From Trichobilharzia regenti (Eukaryota > Platyhelminthes > Trematoda > Strigeidida > Schistosomatidae), in NCBI GenBank assembly GCA_944472135.2, contig OX235266.1, positions 12,937,925 through 13,001,924 of the forward strand: 64,000 nt of DNA. Direction: 5' to 3'. Made by a program: the position numbers and the translations under genes. This document shows positions 33,801 through 41,299 of the stretch, one piece after another; position 1 is the first letter of the stretch; every line of letters begins with the position of its first letter. The notes beneath the pieces were generated by a model. It was not told the origin of the DNA and ran no database searches. It saw only the letters and a program-made list of their open reading frames with translations.

Positions 33801-36800
33801 ATTACCATAAAACTGATGAATTAAGTGCAGAAAGTCATCTGAATACATGCGAAAAATGGACTAAAACCATACTGTCCAACCCCCAACGCCCCCTGTATTC
33901 CCGACTCTCTCTTCGTTTCTCATTATGTAGAAACAGAAATAAGTATAATATAACATATGCTCGTACAACCAATTACAAGAACTCAACGATACCATATTTG
34001 GCCCGTGTTCTAAGTGACAGAGACAATGTTAACCGCGAGACCTATGACTTGCTTTGTTGTTAATAACATAATTCTGGCCCTTGTTATTTCCCTCTTACAC
34101 GTTCTTATTTGTACTCTATAGTGAACAACCTTCTTAAACATACTTAGTTACTTAAAATCATTATCATTGGCATACTTTTTTATTCTTTATTCTATTCCTT
34201 CTTTTGTATATCTATTGGGTCCGCCTATATTATCACTATGATTATTACAAATTGTCCTGTTATTAAGCATCATGTAATATTGGTTTTGTGGTTGTTCTTT
34301 GTTCGGCACTATTTAACTGACAATCTTGTTTGTGAACGCGATTATCACCATCTTAAAAATTTTATATTATTCAGGATTACTCACACTACCACAACAAACA
34401 CTGCATTGGTGCTGACAATAAAAATAAAAATCCCTGAAACGTTTATTTTATGATTGTTTAGTGTAGTTCAATCAATTTAACTGATCATCTTGGCTATAAA
34501 CATTCTTAAGAACATCTCATAACTTCTTGTATGGTTATAGCTGTTACCGTTCACCACGCATACACATATCATAGCTTCCACTACCCAATACTGAGATATT
34601 ATTTGTCATTGTTGTTTATTTTCCTTCCTACTTCTTGGTAATTTTTTTTGCATCGTTTTTGTTATTTTTGGGTTTTTTGTTTGTTTTTGTTGCTTTTATA
34701 TTCCTTTTTTTGGAATACTCCTTTTAAATGTGCGATAAATTTAGATGCAATAATGTAGATATGTGCTGAAAATTCCATACTGTATCACTAGTACTGTTTC
34801 TGGAATAAAGCAAATTATCGTTAATATTAATATTTAATTAGTTGTATAACATTAGGCATAAAGTAAACATAATCAACATACTCATAAGTGTTTTGTTGCT
34901 CGCGAGCTCCTGTAAGAGATTTTTTGGAATATCACGCGAAGAGAAACAGAATATTTTAGAGTTTAAGCGGTCAACTGATAAAAATCAACATGTAATTTAA
35001 TAATTCATAGTACCATTTAAACTAACATGTAACGATGATAAATGCAGTAAAATGTTCACCTGACTATCCGTTCGCCCTCATAAATCAGCTGAAAAAGCAT
35101 TTAAGTAGGATGGAGTAGGTTTTATTGTCATCGCTGACCTGAAGTTGATTCCACCTTCAGTCGTCAGTCTGCTGACTCGTGGTTATCTGAGATAGTATGA
35201 CCATTAACAGTCTATCAAGCCTTTATTTAACTAATATCTCCACAAGAATTAGGTACCAAGGTGAAAATACGGAAAAAATGGAATGCGATACACGTCTGCT
35301 TAGTAAACTTTCGATAATGAGATTTTTAGACGGAGAGATATCATTGTAATAGGGTCGTTACTGGGTCCCTTTGTTATGTACTCGTCGAGTAGTTAATAGT
35401 CCTGATGCGGAAAGAGAAAAATCAGAAGACCGCTTCGTTCACGATGTTACTTGTATTTTCCAGACAAGGAAAATAAATGTCACACAAGAGTGTGAGTGGA
35501 AGGGTACTTAGATGTACGAACGTGGGAAACAGAATAATGTACAAGTGTCTAATCAAAAGTATATATGAAAATGACTAATACACATGAACCAATAAATAGC
35601 CAGTCTTGACATGATTGGTTGTAATATCATGTGACAACAAGGTCATACATGTTTATTTAGTTAGGTGACAGACAAAAGCATATTGTCAGTTATAATGGAT
35701 TATCGATCTATATACAAATAGCAAAAAATGTGATAGACTGTCACAACAAAACGCACATCATGTGGATACATATCACCCTTCTTATTTGATTGTTTGAAAA
35801 ACTCTCAGCTTAGTCAAACTATAGGTCGCTTTAACAATCGATAATAACAGGTAGATAACACTGTCGTTATTCGCGAAAAGGACTTAATTCTTGATGACGT
35901 CTTGTTTGTATTCAACAACTGTCATCCTTCTTTACAATTCAGCAAAGAAAAAAAATTGTTGGAATTAGCTGGTTCAAGGTAATCGGCAGGAAGCTGAGGG
36001 ACATGAGTCCCTTCAAGGTTGCAGATACGTCTTGTTGATGAGTGCCAAAGAGCAGGAAAACTAGATCCAACGCTTCCTGCCGATTGCCTCCAACCATCTA
36101 ATACCATCAGTTCACAGTGCACCGTTATGACGAGCCACCTAGTGTGGCATAGTGGTCACATTTCAAGCCTGACTGATAGAATTCAGTCTTCGGCGAAAGT
36201 AGGACTAGGCATATTCCACTAGTTACTGACTAATATTCAATCAAAGATTCAAAAACATATTAATATACACCAAATTTACGGGGGCGATTTAACAGAGATT
36301 GCCTCTTTCACTTATCTGGGAAGCATTGTTTCAACTGCAGGCGGACAGAACGGATGAAAGTGTCAAAGTCAGAATCTCAAATGCAAGATACAGCTTCATC
36401 AACCTAAAACCAATCTGATAATCTTCCGCATTGACTCAGAACAAGGAACAAGGTTCGCATTTTCTACACTAATTTCAAGTTGATCCTTCTATACGGGTCA
36501 GCAACTTGACCAGTGTGTGTGACGCACTGAATTTCCAACAGCCTGTTGCAGACTTTTATCAACAGCTACCTTCAATTGGTTCCATACTGAAGATCAAATG
36601 GCCCAAAAGAATAAACCAGAAGAAACTATGGGAACAAACCAACCGACGAGAGCTGATCACTCAACAAATATGTAGGAGAAAATGGAGATGGATGGTCCGG
36701 GAATACATTGAGGAAGCCGCCGAATTGGATAGCACGCTAGGCCCTCAAATGGAATCTCAGTGAGAAAGCAACGAGTGGGTCGCCGGTGCAAAGGTGACAT

Positions 36801-37458
36801 GGAGGAGATCGTGTGGAGAGGAAGAGGTGGGAAATTATGGTCAATCGTAGGCCCAGCTGAAAAGGGCGGCAGAAAACAGAACGAATTGGATATATGTTGC
36901 TGAAGCCCTAAGTTACACTTGGAATGCAAGGGAATAATATTTTGGATAATAATAATAATAACTAATAAAAAGTAAAACAGGCGACAAGAAAGTTCAAATT
37001 CCAAGTCAATAAAATAATGATCAATACAGATGTAAATCGACTACAAGTCACAAAAGAAGATCCGTTCATTTTATGCTAAAACTTGCGCTGAACATGTTGT
37101 TCAGTAGGAGGACGTAAGCTTCACAATTAAACCAATCAGCTCAAAGATCACAACTTATTGCCAATGAAAAACACAATATTTATTCATCGAAATATTCAGT
37201 ATATGGTGGAATAGATCAATTTGAACGTTCTTTTCTGAAATCTAGCTTGAACTTATCCAAGGACATAATCAAAATCTATGACGAGAGAATACCAAAGGAA
37301 TACTTTTGTGCCAAAGAATTGAAAGCTTTCAGTACACGTATGAAAAAATGCATCGTAATAGACATTTATTTCGTAAAGGATAACGTACCAGCAGACACAA
37401 CAGATTGATGTGCTACAAATACGAATAGAAGAAGGCTGATAATCCACAAATGTTTCAT
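18882..37458 (-). CDS. micro-exon gene 2 (paralog of gene 1), 5 exons visible
   Basis: Predicted gene with exon 1 37458-37389 (70 nt, signal peptide), then 31852-31826 (27), 29464-29444 (21), 23506-23486 (21) and 18899-18882 (18). Donors are GTACGTTATC, GTAAGTTACC, GTAAGTTATA, GTAAGTCACA and GTAAGTGACG. All internal exons are multiples of 3 and open in phase 2 (NLNWPAFW, RWLDGV, SMFNAV, MLGKI). Exon 1 ends in phase 1, so a short frame-shifting exon like gene 1's 16-nt exon should exist between 37389 and 31852; I could not find it. It may be lost, in which case the gene is dead. Introns of 2.4-5.9 kb are packed with PLE, RTE and SINE copies. Confidence 0.5.
19025..19140 (-). mobile_element. 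Sm-alpha-like SINE 3' part with hammerhead core
   Basis: The minus strand shows an intact CTGATGA box (19132-19126), AGAGTCCCAAAGAAGG, then GACAAAAC where the active core has GACGAAAC, followed by the family tail (gtccagtactcctag, caatggttc, ctcattatgaaatcc). It is head-to-head with the plus copy at 19215-19440. Confidence 0.6.
19215..19440 (+). mobile_element. Sm-alpha-like SINE with degenerate hammerhead
   Basis: A degraded tRNA-like head (aactggaaccccggtgggcg) is followed by gcgtgctgatgaagagactc, aaactgggaggaagc and a tail ending gttctataacagatgtaagctcaa. The CTGATGA box is intact (19341-19347), but the second box reads GGAAGC instead of CGAAAC and stem II no longer pairs well. Confidence 0.6.
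20040..20600 (-). mobile_element. degraded PLE-A fragment
   Basis: The minus strand near 20540-20420 gives HDMFNDVYSKNNFTIDEED, then FRDVFSTKKKNGILKRRVYK, matching the PLE-A segment after the RT catalytic motif (FN..HP.I.FT.E.E, FLDV...R.DG.L.R.VYRK). The remaining frames toward 20040 are broken by many stops. Confidence 0.5.
21175..23375. mobile_element. PLE-B head-to-head pair with about 720-bp inverted arms
   Basis: The left half is on the minus strand (22160-21175), the right half on the plus strand (22140-23375). The minus half encodes the RT catalytic region (WWRYVDDTFTVLKTK, FTLELENE, MLDCKIKRKEGKLYTSVYRK) fused to the GIY-YIG start (HCIGQTSR). The plus half encodes the linker (MLDCKIKR, HP, NNYPIKFIRKI, TLRRILNKIGIRVAF), then QNNIIYKIP and the same HCIGQTSR segment. 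About 58 residues after this point are identical in the two halves, so the arms (21175-21905 and 22655-23375) are almost perfect inverted repeats. The 3' UTR contains a microsatellite-like (ct)n and the terminal gtcgaaacgtgg block. Confidence 0.75.
23486..23506 (-). CDS. MEG gene 2 21-nt micro-exon
   Basis: The acceptor is TATTTCGTTAG and the donor GTAAGTCACA. Phase 2 reads SMFNAV and ends with TG, completing a Cys codon with the next exon. It occupies the place of KFWDLF (gene 1) and KVLNLG (gene 3). Confidence 0.45.
23690..25170 (+). mobile_element. PLE-A with mutated RT catalytic motif, head-to-head with a minus RT fragment
   Basis: Minus strand 23996-23694: RT motif A (MDVSLLFTNAPL) and motif B (RQDDGIALGSPLVP). 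Plus strand from 23984: LKELLLKCTMNVHFVF, RQKDGIAMGSLL, then YYRYVEDTFILSD where the usual YVDD has become YVED, FTCEEEWENKLYFLDVLLSR, and to 24436 RSVYRK. After a stop at 24436 the frame continues with KYKKNVVECLVSRA, linker and a C-terminal AEMIGIQTIKP near 25110, with GIY-YIG degraded. The catalytic Asp-to-Glu change and stops indicate a dead copy. Confidence 0.7.
26187..26503. mobile_element. foldback element from PLE-C terminal arms, with 12-bp target duplication
   Basis: Two inverted arms of about 120 bp (26198-26319 and 26334-26457) end in agtgttctctgagctggttg and its complement. Each arm has the hammerhead-like box, hairpin and GAAAGCT of PLE-C. The element is flanked by AAAGCCGTCTTT at 26175-26186 and 26504-26515, and that duplicated sequence splits a PLE-A reading frame. 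It has no coding capacity. Confidence 0.75.
26391..26453 (+). ncRNA. hammerhead-like motif, foldback right arm
   Basis: GCTGAAGATG, a hairpin (CCGTC / GACG with CAGAAA loop), CGAAAGCT, then a distant AGCTC. It matches the 8749 motif with paired changes in the hairpin. The complement is in the left arm (26201-26268, minus). Confidence 0.4.
27860..29230 (+). mobile_element. PLE-A, broken copy with RT motif C and 3' end
   Basis: 27895-28015 reads AMGSSIGHIQANIFLVKLEN, then FYCRYVDD, followed by a stop. A frame at 28038-28496 covers the segment after the palm (LVFLDVLMIRKED, RSVCRKPISAGQY, LKYKHNLIKRLVHRARAIC, LLIENGYPEKLIDKN). A frame from 28503 has SSMCIYQCNCFCGAIHIGRA (GIY-YIG) and RISEHHLLS. 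The 3' UTR ends in the hammerhead-like motif at 29173-29215. Confidence 0.65.
29173..29215 (+). ncRNA. hammerhead-like motif at PLE-A 3' end
   Basis: GAGC, CAGAAGA (core box mutated), 10 nt, GAAA, a hairpin AAAGGAG/CTTCTTT with one G-U pair, then GCTC. GAGC and GCTC are perfectly complementary (stem I). Confidence 0.45.
29444..29464 (-). CDS. candidate MEG gene 2 21-nt micro-exon
   Basis: The acceptor is ATTATTATTTAG and the donor GTAAGTTATA. In phase 2 it is open (RWLDGV); in phase 1 it has a stop. No counterpart exists in genes 1 or 3, so this is the weakest exon of gene 2. Confidence 0.3.
29585..30010 (-). mobile_element. RTE-clade (SR2-like) 3' fragment
   Basis: The minus strand reads FNKNLRSVPLYGPEMVCHVKE near 30000-29940, then HWRTYGEEERTSNQNLRETG, corresponding to the '..N.NVKSVLLYG.ETW' and following segments of SR2-like elements. 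It ends in the attattgtcgttgttccc 3' block. Heavily degraded. Confidence 0.5.
30610..30910 (+). mobile_element. RTE-clade fragment with large internal deletion
   Basis: It begins with GTWNVQIAKEMKDM (N-terminal endonuclease start of SR2-like ORFs) and passes within about 20 codons to WNPDGNRRFG and a degraded KVTWMRICEEVMKAYG...AENRMQ C-terminal region. The whole RT is missing. It ends with an aataatgata tail at about 30910. Confidence 0.5.
30930..31260 (-). mobile_element. possible RTE-like fragment, minus strand
   Basis: Minus frames give DYAGDYTVCKKPEDR, NEYRKDGGDEDT and DFKASKNGKARQT, vaguely like the palm and 'D.KARIGKAR' regions of SR2-like elements. The match is weak and broken. Confidence 0.25.
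31526..31790 (+). mobile_element. diverged tRNA-derived SINE, subfamily 2
   Basis: A degraded A box (gtgattcagtcgtgggac), then a B box (ggggtttgagtccccg), gagcctcgccaaatcggcgg, gaaagttaggcgttggccta, ccagtggtactgaaattcta and a 3' end gagttccatatggaatgcaa. The same module order as the 14606 copy, with much lower similarity. Confidence 0.5.
31826..31852 (-). CDS. MEG gene 2 27-nt micro-exon
   Basis: The acceptor is CATGTTTAG and the donor GTAAGTTACC. In phase 2 it encodes NLNWPAFW, closely matching NFKWPGLW of gene 1 exon 3; phase 1 contains a stop. This pair is the best evidence that the micro-exons are real and in phase 2. Confidence 0.5.
31993..32068. repeat. perfect 27-bp inverted repeat (hairpin)
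   Basis: 31993-32019 and 32042-32068 are exact reverse complements (tgcacacaatgataagtttt...), separated by 22 nt. It abuts the left end of the PLE-B at 32070. Confidence 0.8.
32070..33370. mobile_element. PLE-B head-to-head pair
   Basis: The left half is on the minus strand (32830-32070: linker segment, GIY-YIG remnant near 32600-32480, 3' UTR, terminal block gctcataatcacatcaaa). The right half is on the plus strand (32845-33370: gataaaataatataatttac, ctgcataggtcac, then 3' UTR to gctcgaaacgtggttatcaa). It has the same organisation as the 21175-23375 pair but is more degraded; no frame of useful length survives. Confidence 0.65.
33480..34860 (+). mobile_element. CR1/jockey-like LINE 3' end
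   Basis: An open frame 33773-34063 ends with RLSLRFSLCRNRNKYNITYA and TTNYKNSTIPYLARVLSDRD, the shape of the C-terminal end of CR1/jockey ORF2 ('RS.....y.vp..RT..Y.NSF.P.A...WN.L'). A 3' UTR of about 0.8 kb runs to 34860 and includes tgctgaaaattccatact at 34769, the same 18 bases as the SINE subfamily-1 tail. Confidence 0.4.
34870..35770. other. no recognised gene
   Basis: AT-rich with short hairpin-prone segments. I see no conserved domain, tRNA-like box or known repeat apart from scattered similarity to the 40445-40770 repeat near 35520-35560. Confidence 0.3.
35772..35960 (+). mobile_element. PLE-A palm fragment
   Basis: Frames give LFDCLKNSQLSQTIGRFNNR, then a stop, VDNTVVIREKD (remains of YVDDTF.I) and DDVLFVFNNCHPSLQFSKEK. 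These align with the 51600 copy from ..DIFMSKLEN to ..FNSCHPAIQFTLEK. It is cut on the right by the repeat starting at 35960. Confidence 0.5.
35960..36240. repeat. unclassified repeat family W, copy 1
   Basis: Shares gattgcctccaaccatct, cctgactgatagaattca and a terminal ...actagttac...caatcaaa with 50290-50660 and, more weakly, 40445-40770. An internal part is inverted (ggcaggaag / cttcctgcc). A short A-box-like piece (tggcatagtgg) is visible but no B box. Confidence 0.45.
36290..36965 (+). mobile_element. RTE-clade (SR2-like) 3' fragment, plus strand
   Basis: Frames read SLIWEALFQLQADRTDESVK and RISNARYSFINLKP, then ILKIKWPKRINQKKLWEQTN and RRKWRWMVREYIEEA (ORF 36506-36763), KVTWRRSCGEEE and AENRTNWIYVAEALSYTW. 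These are the RTE thumb, linker and C-terminal segments in order. It ends in an (aat)n tail at about 36965, the usual RTE 3' end. 5' truncated, with frameshifts. Confidence 0.75.
37060..37175 (+). mobile_element. PLE-C terminal arm remnant
   Basis: tatgctaaaacttgcgctga, acatgttgttcagtaggagg, acgtaagcttc and aaccaatcagctcaaagatc correspond to the hairpin arm of PLE-C (8690-8827, 26340-26457, 55370-55440). The hairpin no longer pairs fully. Confidence 0.5.
37389..37458 (-). CDS. MEG gene 2 exon 1: signal peptide
   Basis: ATG at 37458 opens 23 codons plus one base: MKHLWIISLLLFVFVAHQS, then small residues VVSA, and a GTACGTTATC donor. Strong similarity to gene 1 exon 1 in sequence, length and exit phase. 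A TA-rich stretch (37500-37560) lies upstream in the promoter position. Confidence 0.65.
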
Positions 37459-37692
37459 TGTACACTACTTTGTGCGGTTTTGAAAGACTTCTTTACATCA
37501 CTGTTATATGTATATATATAGTTATATATACATATATGTATGTACACTTGTCATATCTTCATCGAATCGGGTGATCTTTACATATATACATACATATGCA
37601 TTTGATGTGTCTGTCGTGAATTCTACTACGCCTTGGCATTTCTTGAAATTTCCTTGGATATATTATTTAAATGACATTCAATGCATAAATAA

Positions 37693-37890
37693 GTGCGTCG
37701 GTGGTATAGCGGTTAGCACGTTCGCCGACCATGCATATGGTCCGGGGTTCGATCCCCGGCCGGTGCACCCCTTTACCTCACTGAGCCAGAAATAATCCTG
37801 GTAAAGAGAAAAGGTTGAGCATGAGGCTAGCAACCCCATCATGTAAAAATTAAATACTGCTACAGAAACTTCAAGCCACTAGCTAGAAAT
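37693..37890 (+). mobile_element. tRNA-derived SINE, subfamily 2
   Basis: Head gtgcgtcggtggtatagcgg, perfect B box (ggggttcgatcccc), then actgagccagaaataatcct, ggttgagcatgaggctag, ctgctacagaaacttcaagc. The 3' end stops short of the gaacgtgaa block and abuts the PLE-D arm. Confidence 0.75.
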
Positions 37891-39900
37891 ATTAAACCGG
37901 AATTTACAAAATCCACTCAGCATATATACAACAAAGAGTTAGGGGGTGAGATAATAGACTTAGGTTAAGTTAAAAGGACATACAGAAAGTCAAGATAACA
38001 ATGAAGATCACTAAACCTAATAGCAAAGATAATAGTACATCTGTTATGATATCAAAACAAAGTTCACTGACTTGGTCACCGTTCTTCAGTCTCTGGGGGG
38101 CATTTTTCGTTGTCAAGCTGGTCAGTTGGTAAAATTAACAAATTCAAGTGTGGAATGTTGGATTTGATCAGTGTGTGACATTATAAAAGTAGTGTGTGAA
38201 ATTACTTACCACATTCATGTTGATTTTGTCACTCCATGGGTGAGCGAGTTGTTGTAAGTAGGTCAGATTCTGTTTTAGTCCATCATTCCTATTGACGTAA
38301 TTTAGATTCCACTTGATTTGAAGTACTACTGATATTAGACGTTCTTTGTGATTTCTGAAGTTTTTCTGGATGGTGATTTAAATATTGTCAAAATCAATTT
38401 TGTGGCGTGATTCTATAGCGTGTAGACGAGCTATGACTGATGATTTTTCAAGTTTTTCTAGTTCAATTGGATTTCTCCGTAGTTAAACAGATGCTCTACG
38501 GTGTTCATTTCTTTTGACTTTGATTTTTCGAGATGCTTGTCCGGTGTAGATCGCATCACACTCCAATCATTTTATTTTATAGACACAATTAGACAGAGGA
38601 TCTTTAGGGATTTGGTCTTTCATATGGACAAGGTTGCTTTGCACTGTGTCTGATGTTTTGCAGCTAATATCATAATATTAGAGAATGTAAAGCCATTATA
38701 TCTATCTAAGCCCTTCGAACATGCGAAAAATGACGTCACATCCCACTGTATTTACCAATTTGAATGTACGTGTGGACACACATACATAGGGAGGACTCAT
38801 CGATCTCTGCAAGTAAGGGCTTCAGAGCATATTCCTAAATGGCTCCAGAAACAAATGGAATCATCAGAACCTATTAACGGTGATAACAGGAGACCTAGCT
38901 CTTCTATTGCGAAACATATTATAGAGACAGGTCATAAAATTGATGTTAACAGATCTTTTAAACCTATCTATAAAACGTGTTTGGGGCGTATCCTAAAGTT
39001 TGTAGAAGCCCTAGCAATTAGAAAGTTCAAGCCACCTTTATGCGTTCAAAAACAATTTGTCATCACATTAAACCTTCCTTGGTAAATTTTGTTTTGATAC
39101 CAACCAGAGTAGATGTACTATTACCTCTGCTATTTGGTTTAGTGGTCTTCATTTTTATTTTTTGACCTTGAATATGTCCTTTCAACTTGACCTAAGTCTA
39201 TTTTTCTCACCTCTTACCTCTTTATTAATTTTATATATATATATTCCTATGACAAGTCCGTGTGTGATCAGATTGTTCGAAATGTGTTGCGCAAATACAT
39301 TACACGATTCAGACAAATTACGTCTTCTTATTGCTAAAACTCTAATGTCGAGCTGATTGAGTACTCTTCTGATATCGTCTGACGTCTCTGCCCTATATAG
39401 AATGACGACTGTTGAGGTTCATGTTTTCGGAATGCGTTTTCGGCCATACTTAATGTCTGTGTTGATTTTGTTGATGAAGTTCCTTGGTAGTAGTTGTTTG
39501 GCTTGAGAGTTTCAGTAATGTTTGTTATTTCTTCTTCGTTTTCTTTCTCATGTGTTATCTTTACCAACTGACCAACTTGACAACGAAAAATGCCCCCCAG
39601 AGACTGAAGAACGGTGATCAAGTCAGTGAACTTTGTTTTGATATCATAACAGATGTACTATTTATTACCTTTGCTATTAGGTTTAGTGATCTTCATTGTT
39701 ATTTTGACTTTCTGTATGTCCTTTTAACTTAACCTAAGTCTATTATCTCACCCCCTAACTCTTTGTTGTATATATGCTGAGATTTTGTAAATTCCGGTTT
39801 AATATTTCTACTTTGATAAAGGTATTAGCATTAAATAGCGAAACGTCAGTAAAACCAGCTATATCGTTTTGTTTTTCATTCATAGGGAAATACAGAAACC
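37886..39900 (-). mobile_element. PLE-D with inverted arms, carrying a nested PLE-A piece
   Basis: Arms of about 250 bp at 37886-38140 and 39560-39810 are near-identical inverted copies (cggaatttacaaaat, ggggggcatttttcgttgtc). The minus strand reads, from 39380, SDDIRRVLNQLDIRV (PLE linker), then after the nested segment DPLSNCVYKIK, YTGQASRKIKVKRNEH (GIY-YIG), RLHAIESRHKIDFDN and RNHKERLISVVLQVESKL. The plus arm ends with gataaaggtattagcattaa and atagcgaaacgtc. Confidence 0.65.
38672..39085 (+). CDS. PLE-A GIY-YIG endonuclease domain, open frame
   Basis: The frame is open from about 38672 to a stop at 39085, with the first ATG only at 38855, so it is a truncated element ORF rather than a gene. 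It encodes CIYQFECTCGHTYIGRTHRS, LQVRASEHIPKWLQK, IAKHIIETGHKIDVN and EALAIRKFKPPLCVQK. The Y..C.CG..YIGRT core, the arginine in VRASEH and the following glutamate look intact. In PLEs this domain nicks target DNA for retrotransposition. The RT is missing. It is inserted in the minus-strand PLE-D. Confidence 0.65.
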   Translation: MILENVKPLYLSKPFEHAKNDVTSHCIYQFECTCGHTYIGRTHRSLQVRASEHIPKWLQKQMESSEPINGDNRRPSSSIAKHIIETGHKIDVNRSFKPIYKTCLGRILKFVEALAIRKFKPPLCVQKQFVITLNLPW

Positions 39901-40440
39901 TTTATCATAGTGAATATCATATACCCAATGTCGAATTTTTTTCAAACTGTTAAAAGTGAACTTGGTTTGCACACATATAATTCAATTGTTGCTTATTGAT
40001 CAGGCATTTTATTTAATTTTATATTTTTATTTTAGACACCTAGGGAGAATAATTTTTCAATGGATTAAGCTTTCCAGCCCTTCCATACTCTAGTGAGTAA
40101 TGTCGTTTTTGTCGGGTGACAGTTTGTGCTCATATGCGCAGCAGTAGAGCTTCCCAACAATTCCAAGGGATTAATGGTGCTAGTTATTGTGAATGCTCAG
40201 CAGTGTATGCAGATTATCTGTTCCTTGTGCCAAGCGATAGTACTTCTGTTGGCTGGGGTCTGGTGTATTTTTTTGGAGCTGATATGCATCAGGGTAATGA
40301 GAAAGCCTAAGCGAAGATGTTTGAGTATCTTGCTTGATAGGATAGCCTCGAAATACACAGCGTTTTTGCAGCAATCACGTATGTTATTAACTATGAATGA
40401 GATTTGGCGTTTTGTTGTTATAAGATGAATGGAGTCAGCC
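39900..40440. other. no recognised gene
   Basis: Two overlapping plus frames (40116-40310, 40126-40428) and one minus frame cover 40116-40428, but none shows a known domain, codon bias or splice context. I regard them as chance frames. Confidence 0.3.
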
Positions 40441-40444
40441 AGTA

Positions 40445-40770
40445 GGTAGCTTTAGGCCTAAGTTTTGAACCTGTGCTGCAGACGAATACGTCATCATTGA
40501 ACTATTCGGGGTGGCTATCGACATTCTGTAGGACTGTACTGGGTACTTTGATCGGACACTACGTAATAAGCGGCTAGTGTCATGGGGTACTGACTAAAAT
40601 CTGTAAGTCACGTTTGCATGGAGGCTACCAACAGCAACTTACACGGTACCGTGATGGCGACTCATGTGGTACAGTGGCCTTATTTCATCAAAGAAAGGGC
40701 TAAGTACATGATACTGGTAACTTACTACCAAGTGTCCAATCAAAGTATATGTCCACCTGTTCCCGTATAT
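40445..40770. repeat. unclassified repeat family W, copy 2
   Basis: Similar to 50290-50660 over attgaactattcggggtggc, tctgtaggactgtactg, ggctaccaacagcaactta, ggcgactcatgtggtacagt and the end ccaagtgtccaatcaaagta. More diverged than the other two copies. Confidence 0.4.
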
Positions 40771-41299
40771 CTAGTAAACTCACCTAGTGGCTTTCTACTT
40801 TAAGTGCAAATGTCACCTGATTCTATGCTTAGAAAAAAGGCAAAATCTAAACGGCATCTGACAAGCAGAGATGATCAAGGAGAGCACAGTCGAAAGCTTA
40901 TTTGACATACGTTCACTAGCAACATCATGGATTTACTTGCTTGAGAGGACCTAATTTCAGTGTGTTTACAGATGTCAAATGAAGGAAGCTTTATTTCGTG
41001 TTTAGATTCTTTTAATAATACATCTTACACGTAATCATTTCGCATAGTTTTGTTGAGGAACGTAGGGAAAAAGTGAATACAGTGTTTTACTCAGATATAT
41101 TTTCTGTATACTTAACACCAACTATCATCAAGAAGGTAACAATTTAACTATATGTTCGACGGAGAAACTCAGGCGATATTCAAATTTCCACACAGTCTCA
41201 AGCACTATTGAATCAATTAATGAACCAATCAATTAGCATAATGACTCATGTAAAAAGTACTATATGAGGAAGAAAGGGTAAATTCATACGAACCACCTT

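Noticed and set aside
40116..40428. Overlapping frames in two phases and on the minus strand
   Set aside because: No similarity to any family I know, no splice context. A low-stop stretch is enough to explain them.
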